A DNA stretch of 17,878 bases, taken from contig CAVBBU010000034.1 of the NCBI GenBank assembly GCA_963593765.1, positions 1 to 17,878 of the forward strand, in the 5' to 3' direction. Below, piece by piece: positions 14,801-17,878 of the stretch. Under the pieces are notes generated by a model. It made no database searches and was not told the origin of the DNA. It saw only the letters and a program-made list of their open reading frames with translations. The stretch comes from CAVBBU01 sp963593765 (GTDB lineage: Bacteria; Bacillota; Clostridia; Lachnospirales; Lachnospiraceae). Position 1 is the first letter of the stretch, and each line of letters begins with the position of its first letter. The translations under genes and the position numbers were made by a program.

Positions 14801-17574
14801 GTAAACTCCGCAATACCGCTTAAGCTTCCGCCATCCTCTAGCTTAGGTGCAGCTATCTTAACATCAACATCTATATACTCAACTCTAGGTGTGAAATCAA
14901 GAGCCTGAGTATATCCTCTTTTGCCCTTATCAGTAACCTTTACCCCCTTGTTTGTCTGAATATAGTCTATCCAGTCTATAAAGTATCTGTCTAGCGGAAC
15001 AGTATTAAGATACTGCTGTATCTTCTTTATCTCCTTTTCCTTTGCACTTTGTGAATAGTCTATAAGTCCTGTTGTCTTTCTTTCATCAGACTGTATAAAG
15101 CTTATAAAGTCCTCCGGATAATTAACTGTTACCTGTCCGCTGTTTTTATCCTTACCTACCTTTATGGTATATCCTACAAGCTTACAGAATATATCATCTA
15201 CGTTATTTACCTTATTAGATCTAAGTGTAAATACAAGATTAGACTTGTCCTCGTCATCATTTACATATACATCCTTTTTGCCCTTGTCATACAATCTGTC
15301 TGCTCCGCTGGCAACCTCGGTCTGAACTGGGACTGCATCTACGGTAGAATCTCCAGATATAAATGAGGTCTCGTTAGGATTGTGTATATTTACCTCATAG
15401 TATTTGTACATAGCTGCAAAGCCATAGTACCTAACGTAAGAAAGCGGTGTATGCCAGTCACCATCTCTGGCTGCTGCATTCGGATATATATAGTCATAGC
15501 TTTTAAGATCCTCAGAGTCATTACCTGTTTTTATTCTAAAGGCAAGATCATCAACTGCTATGCATCTGTCAAACTGTCCTTGCTTTTCACGTCTTGCAAC
15601 CATTTTTTTATCTGCATCATCAAGAGTAAACCATGTTCTTTGTCCACCCCATGTAGCTCTTTCTGAGCATATATCCGGTGCTATATACTGATATAGATAT
15701 GTAGTGATTACACTTTTTCCTGCAGGTATAGTATTCCATACGGTTCCTGTTCTAAAGGTAGTTGTATGATAATACTTCATGCTGCCGTATGCTTCATGCC
15801 AGTCACCGTCTGCATTTTTCTGGTCTATGTACTTCTCCTCAAGAGTTCCGCAGCCAAATGGCTTATCACCATTCCATCTTAGTGTATAATCGTACATACC
15901 GCCGTACTGAGTAGGAGTCGAAAAATAATAGTCACCTACTGCAAGCTTAGGATCGTATGACTCATCATATATAGTTCCCTTTACCGGTGCTGACTTTATA
16001 TTATTATTTTCTATAATAGCCTTCTTGTAGACTACCTGATAATTCTTTCCGCTTATAGTTATATTAAATGAACGCTCATCATCAGAGCTGCTATCTCCTG
16101 TGCTTGATATAGAGCTAGAGCTTGACTTAAGTGATGGCATCTCATTTGTACTACTCTCCTCGCTATCACTGCTTCCATCATCTACGCTTATAATGCCTAT
16201 TCCATCTGCATTACTAACCGCTCCGGTAACATGAGCCGTGGCATACTCGCCCTCATCTGCTGCCTTTAAATTTTTAAGCTCAAGTGTAACGTCATGGTCT
16301 AGGCTAAGGCTTACCTCCTTCTTAGTTTCATAAGGAAGAAATGCTACCTCCCCGAGCTGGGTTTCTGCTCCTGTTCCCATGTCGTAAGCTACCAGCTCTG
16401 CTGTAGCCATAGAGTTTTCAAGGTTTTCTCTATTAATAGTAACTGTTACCTTGTTATCGCTAACCTCGTATGAATCTGTATCAAAGGAGAGGGTAGCTGC
16501 TTCTCCGTCTTCATCGTCCTCTATAAGTACAGAGGTGCTAGTTACCTGATAAGGTGTTACTCCATCAGAATCAACTATATAAAGTGAAAAGGTTTTGTTG
16601 CCATCTACCTTAAAATTATCATAGGTTCTAAATATAACCTCTGCTGTATCCTCGCCTGCCTCAAAGCTTATCTCCTGCTCACATGCATAAGGAAGCTCCT
16701 TTATATACTCAGGCAATATAGCATTCATAAACTGCTCTGTAACATTTGCATCATGGTATTCGGTTTCTGAGGTCTCTCTGGTTGGCAGTCCAGTCTGTTC
16801 CTGCTTGATTTTTGCAAGTGGACTTAGGTCAGAATCCGAATCAGATGCCGTAGTCTCCATGCTTGATGAAAGAAGCTGTGCCGAAACAGAGCCTGACTCG
16901 CTATCAGATACCTCAGAATCAGAATCTGTTGCAAGGTCAGTATATAGTCTCTTCCCAAGTGAAAGGCTATCCTTTGCAGTTTCGGAAGCTATAGTATAGC
17001 TGCCTACCTCCTTGAGGTTGTTTTTAACCTCACCGTCTAGTACATCTCCGTTTTCATCTGTTGCATCTGAATCTGTTGCCTTGTCTGTAGATTTTTTAGA
17101 TTTCGCATTAGATGAACTTGCATCCTCTTCATCGTCATATTCAAACTCGTACTGCCTTACTTTAATTCCGCTTTCATCGTCATCGCTATCCTCATCGCTA
17201 CCAGAACCTGTAACACCAGCGATAAGCTCCATAAGAGTGGTTTCCTTAAGAGTACCCTTTTTGCTACTGCCTACAAGTGCATAGTCCTTGCCATATCTTG
17301 CTGTAAGGCTTATAGCACGAATAGTAATGGTAGCCTTTTCGTCTATGTTACCTGTTCTGTAAATAGGTACGCTAAATATACCATCGCCTTCGCTTAGGTT
17401 TACATTTGCCGCACCCATATAAACATAGTTATCATCATCCGGCAGGTTATCGAGCATCTCGCCCTCTATCTGCGTTACATCTGACAGCTCCTCTGCAAAT
17501 GATGTAAGTGGCTGTGATAATGCCATGGCAAAAATAAGCACCCAGGATACTAATCTTTTTGAAAAGTTTTTCAT
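8896..17574 (-). CDS. Giant secreted multidomain surface protein with wall-binding repeats
   Basis: A 2892-aa exported protein of unknown function. Residues 1-27 are a signal peptide (KRL, hydrophobic core, cleavage after SFA). Residues ~49-110 and ~285-352 are two halves of a Calx-beta-like module (VNLSEGDGIFSVPIYRTG; ISFEAGEDTAEVIFRTYDNF ... TSVLIEDDED) split by an acidic/Ser-rich insert; ~350-470 is a second similar module. Then come a Trp/Tyr-rich region (~545-730), long beta-rich regions, a Gly/aromatic beta region with a charged helical insert (~1413-1700), a propeller-like region (~1784-2330; WSGPFAVDDDGTFDTTP), two CARDB-like modules (~2438-2540, ~2543-2652), a BIG2-like Ig module (~2655-2733), a Ser/Gly linker, and C-terminal repeats like choline-binding GW motifs (~2770-2892; TGWYKDTDGSWYYL, TGWQRIDGKWYYF). 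AGGAG lies 6 nt before the ATG. No LPXTG or membrane anchor; wall binding by the C-terminal repeats is inferred. An adhesin, glycan-binding or scaffold role is possible. Confidence 0.9.
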   Translation of the reverse strand: MKNFSKRLVSWVLIFAMALSQPLTSFAEELSDVTQIEGEMLDNLPDDDNYVYMGAANVNLSEGDGIFSVPIYRTGNIDEKATITIRAISLTARYGKDYALVGSSKKGTLKETTLMELIAGVTGSGSDEDSDDDESGIKVRQYEFEYDDEEDASSSNAKSKKSTDKATDSDATDENGDVLDGEVKNNLKEVGSYTIASETAKDSLSLGKRLYTDLATDSDSEVSDSESGSVSAQLLSSSMETTASDSDSDLSPLAKIKQEQTGLPTRETSETEYHDANVTEQFMNAILPEYIKELPYACEQEISFEAGEDTAEVIFRTYDNFKVDGNKTFSLYIVDSDGVTPYQVTSTSVLIEDDEDGEAATLSFDTDSYEVSDNKVTVTINRENLENSMATAELVAYDMGTGAETQLGEVAFLPYETKKEVSLSLDHDVTLELKNLKAADEGEYATAHVTGAVSNADGIGIISVDDGSSDSEESSTNEMPSLKSSSSSISSTGDSSSDDERSFNITISGKNYQVVYKKAIIENNNIKSAPVKGTIYDESYDPKLAVGDYYFSTPTQYGGMYDYTLRWNGDKPFGCGTLEEKYIDQKNADGDWHEAYGSMKYYHTTTFRTGTVWNTIPAGKSVITTYLYQYIAPDICSERATWGGQRTWFTLDDADKKMVARREKQGQFDRCIAVDDLAFRIKTGNDSEDLKSYDYIYPNAAARDGDWHTPLSYVRYYGFAAMYKYYEVNIHNPNETSFISGDSTVDAVPVQTEVASGADRLYDKGKKDVYVNDDEDKSNLVFTLRSNKVNNVDDIFCKLVGYTIKVGKDKNSGQVTVNYPEDFISFIQSDERKTTGLIDYSQSAKEKEIKKIQQYLNTVPLDRYFIDWIDYIQTNKGVKVTDKGKRGYTQALDFTPRVEYIDVDVKIAAPKLEDGGSLSGIAEFTNSALKEGTTKTYHAGDKLDLSVKSNSEKYTVVGYEVSTDGGVSFDLVRSTSELVLTPGHVKGYVIRPCVQQAKNFIEVKYNNNSSKKVHVANLVPQDVLSKYSDLKGKYILDINPTASNIYDRIKPEPGKVYSIDVLVDDSSASSADKITRPTVTDKLSNTTYNTNKFYFTARNTVTDNKFYIDTEETAKSAIKDYKITGQVVMESDTIRHDGLGTRKVPIVGYTAFTEGEQKIATSTSGAKTDYIAASAYTVSEDATIALSGVKAAANDTITIAVDNGINDSQVATVKLGELKDGKYDIGQISITYPITAPSFNTIYYTYDNKAHTETIDLKDPTIKCFDDTLILTVEINPKGRNISCVKFIDQTITGNKSTYTATPKENADGSKSNCVFELKIPKMAEKMFNGDRLYAYIVDSDKKHVDGVGDLEIVYPTMDTGLSIYVENELVKPKNFDLESKSPNSVNLPIIGTPAGNVKSGVLSFTKTKHTGDKGYSVTVNLDFEFGDTPRSAKEKQDKRKKFSAQARRIGQEREYAAIQGNEAEQAEARQNLAQQIEANGRDAFDMDHPDMAHGADQAAQRQAGFTDTIWMADVYFLLDFEFVYDEKKDDYFLATTAITIGGNATISYTTYWVVGYVPVFLNFTGVGQIAATWGWASDNIKNLIAAGDFNDTEGNLKNLTDVDSTMTNIETTWIGKIAGGVGVYGCLGVRAFGKIEIDVDYIDTHNAFTDDKHGPWGLIIAASAGVGVDLIVTSMELEIIKAQMGFGRYEGQTSVSGIWDADQMSGTRPSSLSAARSGAESEEGELVAGDGDIQIRWTGTGTSDFSGFGDYDDDASDSTAIASLRGVPKLKEQQTLVSPAAEHTRPKMVQIKDDGTSLIVFLGASQGNSSETALYYVVGKGKTWSGPFAVDDDGTFDTTPTLLKISDDKVFIAWANARSSVTNDANADFRDKYTKFKISGAVLDLSSTIGKEGYSKNVFTLQDDAATYTDESKRFFNLSPQLNIIGDTVYCTYLKRDVTKADSDADVADAQKLYSTMAYVTCDLDGENVTSERMIPISDVYLEDGSTIKDPLVTDYKVQTFKLSEIKATESDVSSSNATVSNADYVAALYTVDTDNDIDTSADRNIYLDLYDVTNKKNYNPIMISGTNKEYITEAGSAPVKETSNVAQTSPQLNLINQKLYATWIEDAKEFVLVDLSKTIKTLLATDGVSEFYTDLGSAAVTATKASASNATPANASSSNAARRTINSLSSGTKALLSLLKSRMLLGTIGLGLNISDSDQAWTYDSDTGWYTNNHKWYMTDYSDLSARLKSYYTSEYRAQGFTATNLNANLTEAFAQGMYEDTVFGQIADNDIPRYTIGVTDYDTAENISEYKLTTDGKDVYIFFTGTCKKPRHTGTEIYGMRFRNTPERTKAEVEEDEAQEDDGDTSDITSGKNKQSDSSAGGFTKPVMISSDDDTNDDIIDEFDIFADTNQNVYAVANTFGVNFVDDGKGKKAESGAKTANKLTYFYFEPAGSVKVKDDEISFASEIEKGKLSDVHINVENQGLYEANGFNVTVDVLDSNGNRESSISLPYDLTLQPGESTFVKIPWQVPDSNLKDYKIRITTKEEGYDDEYTCTASIPVKPEVELEDAEVTYDGYYVTVKATAHNYGGADCDSMEFKLYSNDFGKETQIKSVKKSGGLKSGEDYEVEFTIVPTVDDFNDVGYMDLEIRAVDGDEEIAYTYQTFTPNMPVVCEIEDGAENIKLKTGDTKTLSVETAPWSKLAETPSFTSTDPEVAYVDADGTVHAVNKGTCHIVVYYPQLGLSNSIEVNVKRSSSSSSSGGSSGSSTGMHAATLDSGYSGGPGAGVVGNWSYDSISGKWSFTAGGRYYNSEWAYIYNPYATGTQERHDWFRFDENGNMLTGWYKDTDGSWYYLWPTSDNLLGHMVTGWQRIDGKWYYFNTISDGKRGAMLSNRWTPDGYYVGSDGAMPE

Positions 17575-17812
17575 AATTTACTCCTATGCTTGCTGTGTTA
17601 TGTTTTTAACATCTAGCTATGAAGCTTCGCTTTTCTTTTGTTTGCCACTTCTTTGGCACTCTTATATCGCGAAACTTCTGCACTATAATTATACAACAAT
17701 TAAGAGCGGTTTTGTGGTTTTTCTTACGATTTTTTAAAGTCTTCTCAGGCTCTTCACAGTGCATTCATATATGTCTATTCTAAGCATAGTTTCTACGTTT
17801 AATGTGATTAAC
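17575..17812. other. Intergenic region and 5' untranslated region of the giant gene
   Basis: No credible ORF. It holds a candidate -10 TATAAT (minus strand, 17688-17693), an A-rich stretch upstream, a weak 5-bp hairpin TGCCA/TGGCA (17643-17658) in the ~110-nt leader, and the giant gene's Shine-Dalgarno. I see no convincing riboswitch or terminator for the gene to the right. Confidence 0.6.
17688..17716 (-). promoter_or_regulatory. Candidate promoter of the giant surface-protein gene
   Basis: A perfect -10 TATAAT (17688-17693, minus strand) lies 114 bp before the start codon. The expected -35 position (CACAAA, 17711-17716) is a poor match, so this may be an activated promoter or may use another sigma factor. 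Confidence 0.45.
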
Positions 17813-17878
17813 TTAATTCCCTACATATATGTGCCAAGGCTCAGGTTGTTTTGCTCCCCATTTTATATAAATCTTCGT
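17813..17878 (-). CDS. Possible C-terminal end of an upstream protein (partial)
   Basis: From the right edge the minus strand is open for 21 codons to TAA (17815-17813), reading TKIYIKWGAKQPEPWHIYVGN. The codon choice (ATA, AAA) fits the neighbours and the composition is protein-like. The EPWH motif recalls the metal-ligand motif near the C-terminus of VanY/M15-type D-Ala-D-Ala carboxypeptidases, but the fragment is too short for a family call. It could be chance. Confidence 0.3.
   Translation of the reverse strand, partial: TKIYIKWGAKQPEPWHIYVGN

Noticed and set aside
8803..17625. Shared CTATGAAGC near both ends of the giant gene (8803-8811 and 17617-17625), as possible flanking repeats of a mobile element
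   Set aside because: Nine bp is near chance level for this length, the downstream copy belongs to a terminator hairpin, and there is no transposase or integrase in the window.

Overview
This looks like a chromosomal segment from an AT-rich Gram-positive anaerobe, most probably a Lachnospiraceae-type clostridium. The indications are the 16S rRNA fragment, the dnaX-ebfC-recR block, a TPR/degenerate-ATPase protein of a kind I associate with that group, heavy use of ATA for isoleucine, and a giant secreted protein ending in choline-binding-like repeats. The identification rests on recognition, not on a search. Everything functional that I can support is on the minus strand, so the genes are described from the right end of the window to the left.

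Right end (17878-8896): after a possible 21-codon tail of an upstream gene there is a promoter region and then one giant gene (2892 aa). It encodes a secreted, modular surface protein. The modules are a signal peptide, an interrupted Calx-beta-like module followed by a second one, a Trp/Tyr-rich region of unknown type, long beta-rich regions, a Gly/aromatic-rich beta region with a charged helical insert, a propeller-like region, two CARDB-like modules, a BIG2-like Ig module, a Ser/Gly linker, and C-terminal aromatic/glycine wall-binding repeats. It ends at a strong intrinsic terminator (8812-8843) that is entangled with a second perfect hairpin (8779-8815).

Middle (8624-1257): seven tightly packed genes probably form one operon: lysR-type regulator, pfkA, dnaX, ebfC (ybaB), recR, a TPR/degenerate-ATPase protein, and a cvpA-family membrane protein. 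Junctions are 22 nt or less. The lysR stop overlaps the pfkA Shine-Dalgarno, pfkA and dnaX abut as TAAATG, and the TPR gene and cvpA overlap as ATGA. The layout joins a glycolytic step with the clamp loader and RecR-dependent repair, and adds an uncharacterised TPR/membrane pair.

Left end (1256-1): a near-consensus rRNA promoter (TTGACA-N17-TAATAT) starts only about 20 bp beyond the cvpA stop, with no terminator between. A roughly 390-nt leader made of repeated CGAA-type modules followed by long hairpins leads into the first ~810 nt of a 16S rRNA gene, which runs off the window edge.

No CRISPR array, tRNA, insertion sequence or phage gene is visible. The least explained objects are the giant surface protein, the TPR/degenerate-ATPase plus CvpA pair, and the modular rRNA leader.
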